A stretch of DNA of 64,000 bases from Sweltsa coloradensis (taxonomy: Eukaryota; Arthropoda; Insecta; Plecoptera; Chloroperlidae): positions 1-64,000 of the forward strand of contig JAMZAV010000779.1 in the NCBI GenBank assembly GCA_024449915.1, written 5' to 3'. Shown piece after piece: positions 11,470 to 23,186 of this stretch (positions are counted from its first letter, which is position 1; each line of letters opens with the position of its first letter). Under the pieces are notes generated by a model. The model worked only from the letters and a program-made list of their open reading frames with translations. It did no database searches and was not told the DNA's origin. A program made the translations under genes and the position numbers.

Positions 11470-12180
11470 TCATGAAAGAGCTTAACTCCAAATTCCCAAA
11501 TGTATTCTCTGATGACAAGTCAGAAGCTATTAAGGGATTTAAAGCTAACCTGGTGCTAAAGGAAGATGTCATCCCTGTTTTCCATAAAGCGTACAATGTA
11601 CCCTTTGCACTCAAGCCGAAGTGAAGCAGCAGTTAGATGATATGGTAAAATCAGGAATCTTGATTCCGGTACGCCATTCTGAATGGGCGTCACCTAAGTT
11701 TGTGTAGCCTACCTAAGCCAAACGGAAAACTGAGAATATGCGTAGACTTCAAGGTAACGTTAAATTCAGCCTTGAAAACAGATTTTTATCCATTGCCCAA
11801 ACTGGATGACGTGTTTGCATCCCTCGCTGGAGGCAAAATCTTTACTGTGTTAGATTTACAAAATGCATATTTACAGTTATCTGTGGGCCTAGAATCTCAA
11901 AATATTTGACAATAAATACTGAGTTCGGATTGTTCCGTTACACTAAATTAGCCTACGGGATATCCAGTTCTCCAGGCATTTTCCAGTCAACCATGCAGGA
12001 AATACTGAAGGATTTACCGGGGGTAATCTGCTACCTGGATGATCTGTTAGTTTCTGGAAAAGATCTGGAGGAGTGTAAACAAAATCTTTATAGGGTTTTG
12101 TACAGGTTAAATGAATATAAGTTCGTGTTAATCTATCTAAATGTAAGTTTTTCTGTAAACAAGTGGACTATCTAGGGCAA
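11470..12180 (+). pseudogene. gypsy reverse transcriptase, multiple frameshifts
   Basis: Reverse transcriptase in at least four frame segments. The N-terminal segment (about 11470-11620) has the palm-entry PVFHKAYNVPFA. Another runs to 11700 with GILIPVRHSEWASP. The segment 11700-11909 has LPKPNGKLRICVDF and FTVLDLQNAYLQL, with the first catalytic Asp. The segment 11906-12175 has GIFQSTMQEIL and the catalytic YLDD box. Each domain block is well conserved but joined by one-base shifts. Such clustered single-base shifts in a copy with near-identical LTRs could partly be assembly errors. Confidence 0.8.
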
Positions 12181-12283
12181 CACCCTAAATGAAAATGGAG
12201 TAAAACCATCCAGTCTTAAGATCGAAGCTATTGTAGATGCCAGAGAGCCCACAAATGTATCAGAACTAAGATCCTATATAGGA

Positions 12284-12882
12284 ATGCTAAATTTCTATCA
12301 TAGATTCTTGCCAAATGTATCTTCATTGTTAAAACCACTGTATAATCTTACCAAGAAGGGAGTTAGTTGGACATGGACAACGGAATGTGCCCAAACCTTC
12401 CAGAGAAGTAAGGAACTCCTATTAAATAATCAGTTGTTGGTACATTACAACCCAAGCTATCCGATTGTGGTTGCTGCAGATGCATCACCATATGGAGTAG
12501 GGGGTGTTCTCAGCCACATTATTAATGGTGTTGAGAAACCAATTATGTTTGTCTCTAGCACATTATCTAAAGCCAACAACATTACTCACAGCTTGATAGA
12601 GAAGCTTTATCTTTAGTATTCGCGGGCCAAGCGATTCCCAAATATCTATTCGGACAAAGCTTTACCCTGGTGACTGATCACCAGCCATTACGACATATCT
12701 TTGCTCAAAATAAAGCCATTCCAGTAGTAGCCGCGTCTCGCCTACAGCGATGGGCCGTAAAATTGTCAGCATATCAGTACAAAATTGTTTATAGGAAGGG
12801 TTCGTTAATGTGTCCCGCCGATGCTATGTCCAGACTACCCTTACCGCAACAATGTATTGAAGATACCAGGTATCTTGGTTAA
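12284..12882 (+). pseudogene. gypsy RT connection and RNase H, frameshifted
   Basis: The segment 12284-12616 begins with the RT thumb/connection (MLNFYHRFLPNVSSLLKPLY) and enters RNase H with the catalytic ADASPYGVGGVLSH motif. After a frame break near 12600, the segment 12670-12882 contains the next RNase H motif TDHQPL and the RKGSLMCPADAMSRLP ending. This is the standard RT-RNase H arrangement of Ty3/gypsy, on the same strand as its neighbours. Confidence 0.8.
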
Positions 12883-13031
12883 CTAATGAAGTACCGATAA
12901 CATTTGCAGAAGTAGCTAGGGAAACCCTCCAAGATCAAGATCCTACTTTACATAAAGTATTAGAGCTTACCAGAAATGGATGGCCTAACCATGTTACCAA
13001 CATTGGCCTCCTACCGTTTTTCAAGAGAAGA

Positions 13032-13775
13032 ATGGATCTTTCTTTAGAACAAGGTTGTATTTTAGCTGGTAATAAAGTTGTTATTCCTACGTCATTGCAG
13101 GAAAATCTAATAAACCTGTTACACATGCAACACCCTGGTATAGTCAGAATGAAGGCTTTAGCCCAAACAGCATGTTGGTGGCCTACTATTAATTCTGACA
13201 TCGAACAGAAAGTAAGGTCATGTGAAGAATGTCAACTTGTAAATTTTAGACCTAGCACAAATATGACCCTCAAATGGCCGAGTGTGGAACCATGGTTCCG
13301 TGTACATGTAGATTTCTTTGTTAAAGGGCAGAAAACATTTCTTATTCTGATTGACAGCGCCTCACGCTGGATAGACGTTTGGTTGATGTCGCACGGAACT
13401 AATTCTAAAGAAGTGATAAAGAGATTAACTAAATGTTTCAGTGTTTTGGGATTTCCTCAACAACTGGTTTCGGACAACGGTCCCCCGTTCAACTCAGAAG
13501 AGTTTGAAACTTTCTGCCACTCATGTGGAATAGTTGTAACTAAAAGCCCTGCGTACCATCCTAACTCAAATGGTGCTTGTGAACGAGCAGTTCAAACAAT
13601 TAAGAAAGCCTTATCTAAGGAACTTGGTTTGAATCAACCCAATGTGTCAAAGGCAAAGATCCAAGAAACCCTATGTAAACTTTTGCTTACCTATCGGACT
13701 ACCCCAATGTCTGATAATGATTTAAGTCCCTCTGAATACTTATTGAAACGAAAACCAAGACTTTGCTTTCTTTGA
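13032..13775 (+). pseudogene. gypsy integrase
   Basis: The longest open piece of the element, 247 codons. The N-terminal zinc finger (LLHMQHPGIVRMK...CEECQ) supplies the His-His-Cys-Cys set. The catalytic core has the first Asp in HVDFFVKGQKTFL, the second in VSDNGPPFNSEEFE and the Glu in NGACERAVQTIKKALSK, giving a complete DDE triad. The frame changes at about 13770. The polyprotein C-terminal region continues in two short overlapping frames to 14234, ending in a Pro-rich tail with RRSSRTPKAPDRL, a common end of gypsy pol. Confidence 0.85.
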
Positions 13776-14425
13776 TAAAACCCCAGCCAGGTAAGGTAAT
13801 AGATGTACCTACCAAGGTGGTGAAGTTTGAAGTAGATAGTAAGGTGTTAGTAAAGGTAAAAACCCTCAGACTATCCAGTACATGGGGTCATCAAAAAGCA
13901 ATTAAGTGCAACCACTTATCTTGTGGATGTTGGAGGAACTATACGCCTGGTTCACATTAATCAGATGAAACTGTTTGTAAAGGAGCTTCCTAGCCCCTCC
14001 TACCCAACCAGGCCTACTGCATATGTTCCTAATCCACTTATATTACCCACATCACGTGCCATGTCACCCCACATGTCTAATTCACACCCTGTAATTACTG
14101 AACCATTTTTAACAGAGCCTCAATTGCCATACCCACCTGTCACACAAAAATCTCCGAAATCCAACGCCCCTGTGTCACCCCCCTTAAGACGTTCTTCCCG
14201 AACCCCAAAGGCCCCTGACCGACTAAATTTATAATTTAAGCCTTGTTATCAAATGTGCATTATCTATATTTATAAATTTAAGCCTTGTTATCAAATGTAC
14301 ATTTATCTCTATTTATAAATTAGCCTTGTTATCAAATGTACATGATCTATTTATAATTTTAGTCTTGTTATAAATGTACATTATCTCTATTGTGAAATTT
14401 AAGTAATATTCTAGTAGGGGAAGAG

Positions 14426-14752
14426 TGTGATGTTTGTGCCCTATGTCATGGTACCCCTGTATATTGTACAAGTTGAGCGTGCTTTATTATGTTGGCACGC
14501 CTGTGGATTTCCCGAGGTTCTAGACACGGAACGATGTCTCGTAGTTGAACCTGGGACACCGAGCTGTAAGGTGTTCAACTGTACAGAGTAGTCATGTAAT
14601 AGAAGGGCCTACGTGCTGTGCCTAGTATTGTATCGGCTTTGGGTGTATGTCTACTAGAACAAGAGTAAAGGTAACTACTGAATACATTGTCTATTGTTAG
14701 TACTTAGTTGTACCTACCGTCCTTGGCCAGTCCGGTCAGTTCCGAACATAAC
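14426..14752 (+). repeat. 3' LTR of gypsy element
   Basis: It follows the purine tract directly and repeats the 5' LTR, ending CCGAACATAAC at about 14752. It carries an extra segment (about AGTACTTAGTTGTA near 14699) absent from the 5' LTR. Outside that block the two LTRs are nearly identical, which implies a fairly recent insertion. Confidence 0.9.
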
Positions 14753-14925
14753 TACTGAGTAATCTGAAGCCGGCCAGTTTAGATGTTTTTTCTAGTTGGT
14801 TACTTGCTCCCTTGTCCAGGATATTAATGTTTAGGTCCCCACACATTATTACTGGTTTATTTTCTGTTGCTACTTGCTGGAGCAGCACTTCCAGTTCACT
14901 GTAGAATCAGTAGGCACTCGTCACT
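14753..14925 (-). pseudogene. LINE endonuclease fragment
   Basis: Minus-strand translation gives YSELEVLLQQVATENKPVIM followed by CGDLNINIL and LAGFRLLS. This is the GDxN core of an apurinic-type LINE endonuclease and its downstream helix. It abuts the outer edge of the gypsy 3' LTR. The remaining 80-100 residues of an endonuclease do not appear on the other side of the gypsy element, where the next LINE piece begins in the linker. Confidence 0.7.
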
Positions 14926-15224
14926 GGTGGTCAGCCTTGCAACGATCAAATAATCTAGGATGAAAGGGTAGTGAGCAGTGAGAGTGATAAGGAAAGATAA
15001 GATAATTTATTTGCCAGTTGACTTGTAGGCCTACATTATACAATTTTTTTTAGAGTTTGTTAAATAAATAGATAGACACCATAGATAGTTTTATTTCCAT
15101 TTAAAATACAACAATAACACACAATAATGTTTCAGTTATATTAAGACCCTCACATCATTGCCGCAAGAAAATGATTAACGTAGATATTTGGAAAAAATCC
15201 CTTTTCAACCTTTTAAGCAATAAT

Positions 15225-15503
15225 AATAATAATTTCACAAGTTATACTTTTGCGACCCGATATAATTGAAGATAAATTTTAACATTGACGGGATGTTTCG
15301 TCGCGTCGTAATGGGGAATAATTTACATTATTCTTGATTTCCTGTTCGTTGATCAAACAAACGAAAGAACAGCAGTCCCTTGAAAATGAAATCCACAGTG
15401 ATGACGCTAGGCCTACCCCCCCCCCGGGAAATCAAGAATAATGTAAATCATTCACTTTTACGGCGCGACGAAACATCCCGTCAATGTTATAATTTCTCTT
15501 CAA
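15225..15503. mobile_element. foldback element, short copy
   Basis: Arms 15266-15342 and 15427-15503 (77 nt each) are near-perfect reverse complements containing GACGGGATGTTTCGTCGCG. The loop keeps AACAGCAGTCCCTTGAAAAT, which also occurs in the larger copy at 52288-53109. One end has an extra TTTCACAAGTTATACTTTTG segment next to an AAT run. The same segment bounds the other copy, in the opposite orientation. Confidence 0.8.
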
Positions 15504-18500
15504 TAATAATAATAAAAGTAATAATAATAATAATAATTAATTAATAATAATTAATTATAACAAATTTTACAAATTACCTATATGTACTAACATAAATACA
15601 ATGTAGCCTAGATATTTAAATACATTATTTGATGTGTCTAAACTTGAAGAGCAAACATATACAAATTTGTAATTAGTACTTTAAACACAAAAATTGATTT
15701 GCATTGAATTATTACATGTACAATTTGTAACTAATTAGGTACCTTTATCACAAAAGTTTTACATTCTATTATTGATATCTTATGAAAGACACAATAGTGC
15801 TAATTATCCTGTAGAAATTTATCAATCAAGTAATAAGCATTTCTTTCAGTTTTTTTTGTAGTTTATTATATAGTTTTGAATTAATGTATAATGAATTGAG
15901 TTGCATACATTTAGTTTTGTGATTTAGAGTGAATATTTTGAATCTGTCTAGTATTATGATTGTGAATGATGTGGTTTAATGTTAAGTTGCTTTTAGTTTT
16001 ATGTACTATGTATGTAGTATACAGTTTGTGGGCATTTCATGTTTTTTAAAGTGTTCTTTACAATGTGGTTTGATAAAAGAATAATTTCTTTGTCTTACCC
16101 CCAAAACAATTTGAAGTGCTTCTTTTTTCAAAGTGAAGATTTTCTTGCATGAGTGGAACAATGCCAAAATTCAACCCCATATCTTATGTGAGATTCAAAA
16201 TTTAAGAATCTTGGTGTTTTAACATTTGAAATAGATTTTATTGTTCTTAAAAACTGTTTGAAAGCTTTTCACATTGTTTATACTAATTAAGGTTTTCATC
16301 AATTACCTAGCAGTGGTTAACTTGGGGGCAGACACTGGCGGACACGTCTACCCACTCGTTTTTCGTTTTAAGCAAAGTCCTGTTCGCTCTGCCGACTGAC
16401 ACCACAGTTGTTTACAATTTTGGGTAGTTGTCAAGGAAGTGCAAAAATAGACTACAGTAGGCCTTACACTTTTCAAGAAATTATTTTTAAATAATAATTT
16501 AAAAAAAGGTTTTAGAATATTTTTTTAATATCTAAAATTGACCATATTTGTGGATTGACCTGGCTGATAAACCTACAATATAGAAAATCTACAACTGTAA
16601 AGCTGTCCATACGATGCTTTATTTCCAATAAGTTTCAGATATGGTGGATTCTTACCGGCCGAGCGAATATAGCTATGTGCCAACTGCCAAATGTGTCCTA
16701 TTCCCTATTTAGTTTAATCTTAATCATTGTAAAGTCAATTCAATGTGATAACGCACTGTGGGCCTACATAAATGTGATGTATGAGTTCAAACATTCCTTC
16801 CAATCTTCTTGCAGATGAAAAGAAATTTTTCCTAAACCCAGTGATGTCAATGGAGGTTTACGCGAACCTATAGGCCTACCACGTATACCCATAAATAAAT
16901 CATTCATACAATTCAGGGTTTACGTTGTACAAAAAACATACCTAAAACTTATTAAAATACTGTGACAATCACACTAAAAGAATCGAACAATTTTCCTGGG
17001 CTGTGCGCCTCGGACCTGCATTAACTCCCAGACCCCCCATTGTACAATATCATATACTTAACCAGGGAAAGAGCGTATACCCATGAATAATAAAACCTGG
17101 CTGTGCCTTCCCCCCCCCCCCCTTTACCCCTAGCTTCCAAAAAGATCATCGAGCATCCACCCACTTATTATTTTAGAATTTAACCACTGAGTAGGCCTAC
17201 TAGTAAATACAATATACACACACACAGTGACACAGCAGTATACAATGCCTACAAATAAGTAAAAATATGGTCGTATAATATTGATCTGAGGAGTGTGTAT
17301 TAATTGGATCCATATGCTGGAAGCAGTTTTATTTTAGTATTACAGAGACAGAGAGGCACAGTAGATCGTTACACATGCATAGAACTGAGTCACAGATCAT
17401 TTTCATAAATAACATTATAGCCCACCTTGATGGATGTCTCATACTATTACACATGGTACTTATTTTCATAAAGCAACCTTACACTCTACACTAAATTATA
17501 AGATGATAATTTTAGTGAATTATTCATAATATAAAAGAAAATCTATAAAACAGTTAAATGTTTATTTCTAATTTACACATTTTCCCATTGATTAGGCTAG
17601 GACTACACACTTTGACCACAATGAACTGTTAGATATTTTATTTTATATCTACGCACTATTTTAGAAAATAACTATACTGTCTGCTTGCTTAGTTCGATCT
17701 AATGTGATCTTGTTTGCGCTGCCAATTCTGTCTGACGAAGCTCTTAAAATTGGATATTTTACCACAAAATACACTTTAAAAAATTACAAAACAATTTGTT
17801 ATGTGAATGTAGACGGCAATGAAAAGATAGGCCTAGGCTACGTTGCCACGTGTCTTGTGTCTGCTCACTCTCTAATATACAAACAGCTTCTACGATCTTG
17901 ATATCATTTTAAGATAACCTTCAAAATCTCGTAATTTAACACATGCCAAGTTTTTTAGTGCAATCACAATCACATACTGTTTTCTAAAACTAGTTAGGCT
18001 ATACTTGACGATTTTTTCAAATTTTCTTTTTTTCTTTGCCCTCCACTGGACAAACTGCTCTTCAGGTAACTTTTAAATCTATACAAAGACCTAGCTAATC
18101 AGTGGCAATCATTGAAACAGTGTCTACCCTACTAAAAAATAATAAGACAATTAAGTTATATAACCGAGTGGGTAGACTCTAAATACATTTTTTTTTTAAA
18201 TTTAATATTTTAAACACGGTTTTACTAGTGAGAAATGGTTAACACGTACATTCCTTAAAAAGTTCCTGGAAAATGGAACTTGTTCAATTTAAAAGTTCCT
18301 TTTCCAAGTATGAACACTACAAAATATTTGTTGCCTAAAGGATTTCAGGCGCTTCAGAAGTCTATTTGTCCAGGGGGTGGGGCGAACTTTCCAAGAAAAA
18401 GTACATGCTTCCATCGGTACATATTTACATAGGCCCTACTATGCAACCAATGTCCTTGAGTCAGTAGCGTACGGTGTTATATATATTTCGGGGGGGGGGG

Positions 18501-18636
18501 GGGGGGGGATTTTAGCGCCGCCGGCAATTTTTTGAAAAATACGTTTATTTGAAGTGGTTTTTACGTGTTTTAGAAGACGTTAAGGGACTTTGCTGAACGA
18601 AAAAAGAAAAGATAGTAGAAGAATTTAACTTTTTGC
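15504..18636. other. AT-rich intergenic DNA
   Basis: No gene seen. AAT repeats at 15504-15555. A block near 16965-17045 (CAATCACACT..GAACAATTTTC..GCTGTGCG) is related to 45125-45195. A piece like the SINE 3' tail (GAGTGGGTAGACTCTAAATAC) lies at 18165-18186. Poly-C and poly-G runs occur near 17111 and 18488. Confidence 0.4.
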
Positions 18637-19269
18637 TTAAGGCTATTCCACCGCGTTTTTCTATTTTCCAAAATATGCTACTAAGTTAAAATATAGTGAA
18701 TGGCTTTGAAACATGGCTATTTTAGAAAATCAAAAATATTTTTTCCAAATTTTTCTGATCCGGTACACGGCCAATATAGCCACCTCAAAATAATTTCAAA
18801 CTTCAATTCGCCAGGGCACACCATTCAACGTACGGTGTTGTGCTTTTGTGACATTAATTTTTAACTGTTTTTCTATGGACTGACTGAGAGAAAACAGATT
18901 TATTTTAACAATTGTCTTTCCAGCGAATTTTTTCGTTTGGCGGTATTTTTTACCGATTTGTACCGCCAAACGAAAAAATTCGCAGGAAAAACAATTGTTT
19001 AAATAAATCTGTTTTCTCTCAGTCAGTCCAAAGAAAAACAGTTGAAAATTAATTTTACAAAAGCACAACACCCTACGTTGAATGGTGTGCCCTGGCGAAT
19101 TGAAGTTTGAAATTATTTTGAGGTGGCTATATTGGCCGTGTACCGGATCAGAAAAATTTGGAAAAAATATTTTTGATTTTCTAAAATAGCCATGTTTCAA
19201 AGCCATTCACTATATTTTGACTTAGTAGCATATTTTGGAAAATAGAAAAACGCGGTGGAATAGCCTTAA
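18637..19269. mobile_element. 633-bp near-perfect palindrome with TTAA flanks
   Basis: Arms 18637-18945 and 18961-19269 (309 bp each) match with about ten differences around a 15-nt loop. The outer ends read TTAA-GGCTATTCCACCGCG and its complement, so the TTAA may be a 4-bp target duplication. That would fit piggyBac- or Kolobok-type non-autonomous elements. There is no coding capacity beyond chance frames. Poly-G and poly-C tracts on both sides suggest it sits within another repeat (about 18470-19450). Confidence 0.85.
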
Positions 19270-19478
19270 ACCTAGATGACTTGAAAAATGTAATATTTAT
19301 GCTTGTTGGTTTATGCTTTTATGGTTATTTCGTCATTTTTCTAGGGGGGGGGGGGGCGAGATGATTATTTCGCCCCCCCCCTTCGTAAGCTCAGGGGGAG
19401 CAAGCTACCCCCCTGCCCCCCCCCCCCGGCTCCGACGTCGCTCGCTATACGATTTTCAAATCTAATTGTGTTGTAGTA

Positions 19479-19886
19479 CAGTTCGTTGGTCTGGTGGTTA
19501 GAAGCTCTGCTTCCAATGCTGAAGGTCAAGGGTTCGTTTCCTGCTGTGGGCAGAAGTTTTTAAACTTCTGATGTGGCCTAAGTCCATCAGTTCTTGGCAT
19601 TGGAATGTGTACACGGTGAGTTTTGAGCCATCGTAGCAACGAGCCACATGTTACCGTATTCTAACGTTCCGAATCTGCCTTGTGTTTCTGGGGCTGTCCG
19701 CGGGTGGAATGATTGATCGGTGTTTCCTATTTAAATATGCCGGTCTCTAATTGGTCATTGTTTGCTCGTCGATGGTGCCAGCGCCTACAGGGTTGGCTTG
19801 ATCGGCTGTAAATTTAATGTCCCCCACTGAAAATCAGTTCTGTGACTGAGTGGGTAGGCCTATACGCTAAATACGAATTTATTTAT
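19479..19886 (+). mobile_element. tRNA-derived SINE, copy 1
   Basis: The head has a pol III A-box-like TGGTCTGGTGGTTAG and a B-box-like GGGTTCGTTTCC at about 19530. The body ends in CCCACTGAAAATCAGTT and TGACTGAGTGGGTAG, then a short TTTA-type tail. It is colinear for about 400 bp with the copy at 26557-26999, which establishes it as a dispersed repeat. Confidence 0.8.
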
Positions 19887-20308
19887 GTTAATAATTACCA
19901 CACTTTAGGCCTATAACATAGGGAAATAGGTCTCTTTATACCAAAAGCGCTTATCCATCAACGTGACCGTAAATTTAGTGTTCGTATCATGTGTAACATA
20001 AAGGTCAGTTGACTTGTTGAAATCTGCTTACTACTTGCCATACTGCTGAGTGCTTTTTAATTTAAGTTTAGTTTGCAAAGGTTGTTGACAGTGTATTTTT
20101 TTAAATGCGTAGATTCCTTGGGGGGTGCTGCGTGAACTTGGCACCCCCCCCCCGACCTTTGGTTGAATAAGTTCGAAAATATGGCAGCACTAAATCTGGG
20201 ATTTGCGGCACTAAATAGCACTAAATCAGCACTAAATGCTCATAAAAAATTAGTCTCATCGGAGTCTTTGGGGTGCCAAGTTCACGGACCTTAGATTCAT
20301 AGTTTGGC
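19887..20308. other. spacer with a hairpin
   Basis: GCGTGAACTTGGCACCCC near 20130 is inverted as GGGGTGCCAAGTTCACGG at 20269-20286. Between them are four short CACTAAAT words. No gene. Confidence 0.45.
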
Positions 20309-20884
20309 GTAATTGGATGAGTGAAGCGAAGACAGTTCAATTTCACTGATCCCTCAAAAAATTTAGCTCCAATGTTTTTTGTTTGTTTTTATGTCTGTTG
20401 GTTCGCGCTCTACCGGGCAAACGGCATATGCGATCTTGATGAAAATTGGAGGGGACCTTCGAAATCTCTAAACTTAGACCTGCCACGTTTTTGGGTACAA
20501 TCGAAGAAATATTTCTCATGAATATCGTAGGGTACTTTTACGATTTTTTTCGATTTTTAGTGCGATATTTTCGTGACATTTGGGCAGATTCATTCATTAT
20601 TCAACGTTCATATTTTACATGGACATTAAGGTAATGGTGATGTATTGCTTTTTGAAAGAAAAAGTTGAAAAAGTTAGCCAGAATCCATAGAATAAAGGTT
20701 TTAATATGAGGTTTTTGAGGTTTATAATAACAATTAACAAGTAACAAGAGAAACCTGACAACAATCACCTACAATGCATTCAAAAAGCCCTTGCAAAGGT
20801 AAAGTGATCCCACGCAAACTAAAAACTTACAAAAAGCTCATCCGTCAACGCGACTAAAATAAGCATTCGCGAAGCGGCCTAGTT
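20309..20884. repeat. 0.6-kb dispersed repeat, copy 1
   Basis: It runs from AATTGGATGAG..AAGCGAAGAC to TTCGCGAAGCGGCCTAG and is directly repeated at 29467-30068 with moderate divergence. No terminal inverted repeat or coding motif was recognised. The class is unknown. Confidence 0.85.
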
Positions 20885-22550
20885 AAAGAAATTGTTACAA
20901 TTCCAACTATTTCAAAAAGCGCGGCCCATCAGCGTCTACGTCAGTGGTCTGAGTCATCAATTGTTTGATGTGCCGTGTGAAGTTGGCTTCGCTCTTGTGA
21001 GCGCCACACGTTGGCGCCACATCCTTTCATCCAATTCTCTTTTTAAATGGCGGCTGCCTGCGAGGTTCGTATCAGTTTATTTTTCACCTAGTTTTTCGTA
21101 AATCGTAATTCAAGTACGCCTTCATTATGTTGTATTGTTAAGTTTGTGCCGGATAAGCTTATAGACCAAATTTTTAAAGTTTTAGCCGTCTTAGCTTTGG
21201 TAGTAGGCCCAGGCTCAGGTCATTAATTTTGGCCTAGCTAGGCCTAGGGCTGGCCAGCCCAAGACACAATCCCTACAATCCCGACTGCCGGGATTAATCG
21301 GTATAGGTGTCCTACCTAGGCCTAGGCTAGGCTGATCACGAAGACATTGGGAAATTATTCAACGTTATTTTTCTTTCGGTGCCTTTATTGTCCTTAGGTC
21401 TAGGTTTGGGCTTAGACTTGTGTGTTAAAATAAAATCGCGGGCCAACCTGACTAGGCTAGGCCAAGGCTGGAACTAGCCTAGCCTAGGCCTGTGTTTCTA
21501 GTCATTTTGCTTGTACTTTAGGCCTACCTATTTATCCCAGTAACCAGGATGTTATGCTTACAATAAAGTCCTGTAATCTGTGGCTTAGGCTAGTCCCTAT
21601 AGTCTAGTTGCCCAGGTTAGCATTAATAACAGACTGGGAACGAGGCCCGGGAATGGGAATATTTTCTATGATTTAACATTGCCAGGTAACGGTAACAGGA
21701 AGCTACAACCGGGCTGTTTAGAACGTCTCCTGAAACCTAGCCCCTTCCAATATACCTTCAATGTCTACAGTTTAAAACGTTTTAGAGTAGGCCTACTATA
21801 AAAAAAAAAACAAGAGTGTATATTCTTACGTCTTTACGTAAGAATTGCAATACATTATTCTTGCGTTCAACCAGTTTTCTGTTTTTTGGCACGTCCGCTG
21901 ACCACGTCACCATTCGGTCAGTCGCCCGTGAAATGCTGCCCGGTAAATACGGGTATTGTGGAGCTCCTAGGCATAGGCCTAAATATGGGTACTAGTTATT
22001 CCGAGTCGAGTGTTTAATGATGTCCAAGATTTCCAAATCCCAATGTCATGTAAAACACTCTTAATAATTAAAGCTTTTACCAATTCCCTCAATTTTGAAG
22101 CATCCCCTCATGCCCAGCCCAGCTATTGGCGATATGCAACCGGTCTAGCCGCCGAGGCTGTTATGTAGGCCTTGGTCTATGTAGGCTAATGAAGGATAGG
22201 TCTAGCCAAGTTGCCTTTTTGCTTTCGCGTTTGTTTTACTTCCGACAATAATACCCCCCTTCTAGGTTGTAACACGATTATTTTCTCTAGGCCCTAGGCC
22301 GATTCTTACGACCAAAGTTTCACTTTAAAACGTAATTTCATGGCCTTATTCTTACGCTTGATAGTAGGCTTTCAGTTTGGATCGTAATAATGAAATTAAT
22401 ATAGGCCTATGCCTAGGCTAACTATTCTTATGTTTGGAAGTTGTAGGCCTAGCCCAGGCTTATTATGTAAAGCTTACATGTTGATCACTAGAAAAGGTGT
22501 TTGCTATTTTTACGGTCAGCCGACCAATCAGAGTACTGAATGTAAGATTA
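20885..22550. other. PC upstream region
   Basis: No gene seen. It probably contains the untranslated 5' part of PC. Dense AGGCCT/CCTAGG words occur at 21230-21500. The word ATTCTTACG recurs near 21823, 22312, 22358 and 23189. GTGTATATTCTTACG near 21817 is inverted near 23205, suggesting an older element with those ends. Confidence 0.35.
21047..21064 (+). promoter_or_regulatory. possible PC first-exon/initiator motif
   Basis: TTTTTAAATGGCGGCTGCC followed by TGCGAG|GTTCGT looks like a YY1-type ATGGCGGC start region running into a splice donor at 21065. The PC coding exon has a splice acceptor at 23842, so a non-coding first exon must lie upstream. This is only a candidate for it. Confidence 0.2.
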
Positions 22551-22558
22551 ACCAAAAG

Positions 22559-23178
22559 TAGAGATGTAAAGCGGTAATATTACCGCAGTAATTTTACCGG
22601 TAACGGTAATATTACCACCTCTTATATTTGAGATGATTTTACAAAGAAATCTTTGAAGCCAACGACATGTTCTCATATTCCTACTTGCTTTAAAGATTGT
22701 TTTTGTTGGCCTAGATCTAGGCAGGCTTCGCATGCCTAGCCCAGAGATAGGACTTCTAGGCCTAGCGTAGCCGCCCTGATCTTGACTACGCTTTTTTATT
22801 ATTTTATTTCGTTTACCGGCGAATCAGAACCACTAGAATTTTCAATAACCTCTTCCATATCACTTTCAACATCAATCCGTACTAACCAATATCACTCGCA
22901 GTCGCACATAAATATAACACAATTTTGTTGGTCGCGGGTAGGCCTGTCAATGTTTACCTTTTTGGTTAGCCATTATCACCTGATACAGGAACTACCTACT
23001 ATTTCACTTGCAATATTCAATTGAGACCTAAGCACAGCAGAGAATATACTTTGTCAATGTTGTGTTTGTGTTTAATTTCAGATTTCCAAGAAAATTTTCA
23101 ATTTTACCAATTTTACCACTTTTTGGTAATATTACGACTTACGTTACGTGTAATATTACCGATTTTTAAATATCTCTA
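22559..23178. mobile_element. hAT-like MITE, TSD ACCAAAAG
   Basis: The 620-bp element begins TAGAGATGTAAA and ends TTTAAATATCTCTA. It is flanked by exact 8-bp duplications ACCAAAAG at 22551-22558 and 23179-23186. Subterminal GGTAATATTACC palindromes occur at both ends. It has no transposase. Confidence 0.85.
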
Positions 23179-23186
23179 ACCAAAAG

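Larger units (their letters stand above)
9251..14752 (+). mobile_element. Ty3/gypsy LTR retrotransposon, Mag-like, decayed
   Basis: A full-length 5.5-kb element with two LTRs (9251-9560, 14426-14752). The post-LTR region starts near TTTTTGGCGACGAATA and the purine tract before the 3' LTR is TAGGGGAAGAG. Gene order is gag, protease, RT, RNase H, integrase, which is Ty3/gypsy. Two different zinc knuckles at the end of gag point to the Mag lineage; this is from memory of family traits. Every large domain is recognisable but split by several frameshifts and at least one in-frame stop. No 5-bp target duplication is evident. The element interrupts a minus-strand LINE. Confidence 0.9.

Noticed and set aside
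18796..19206. 136-codon minus-strand gene
   Set aside because: Lies across the centre of a palindrome. The frame is a by-product of the inverted arms and has no domain.
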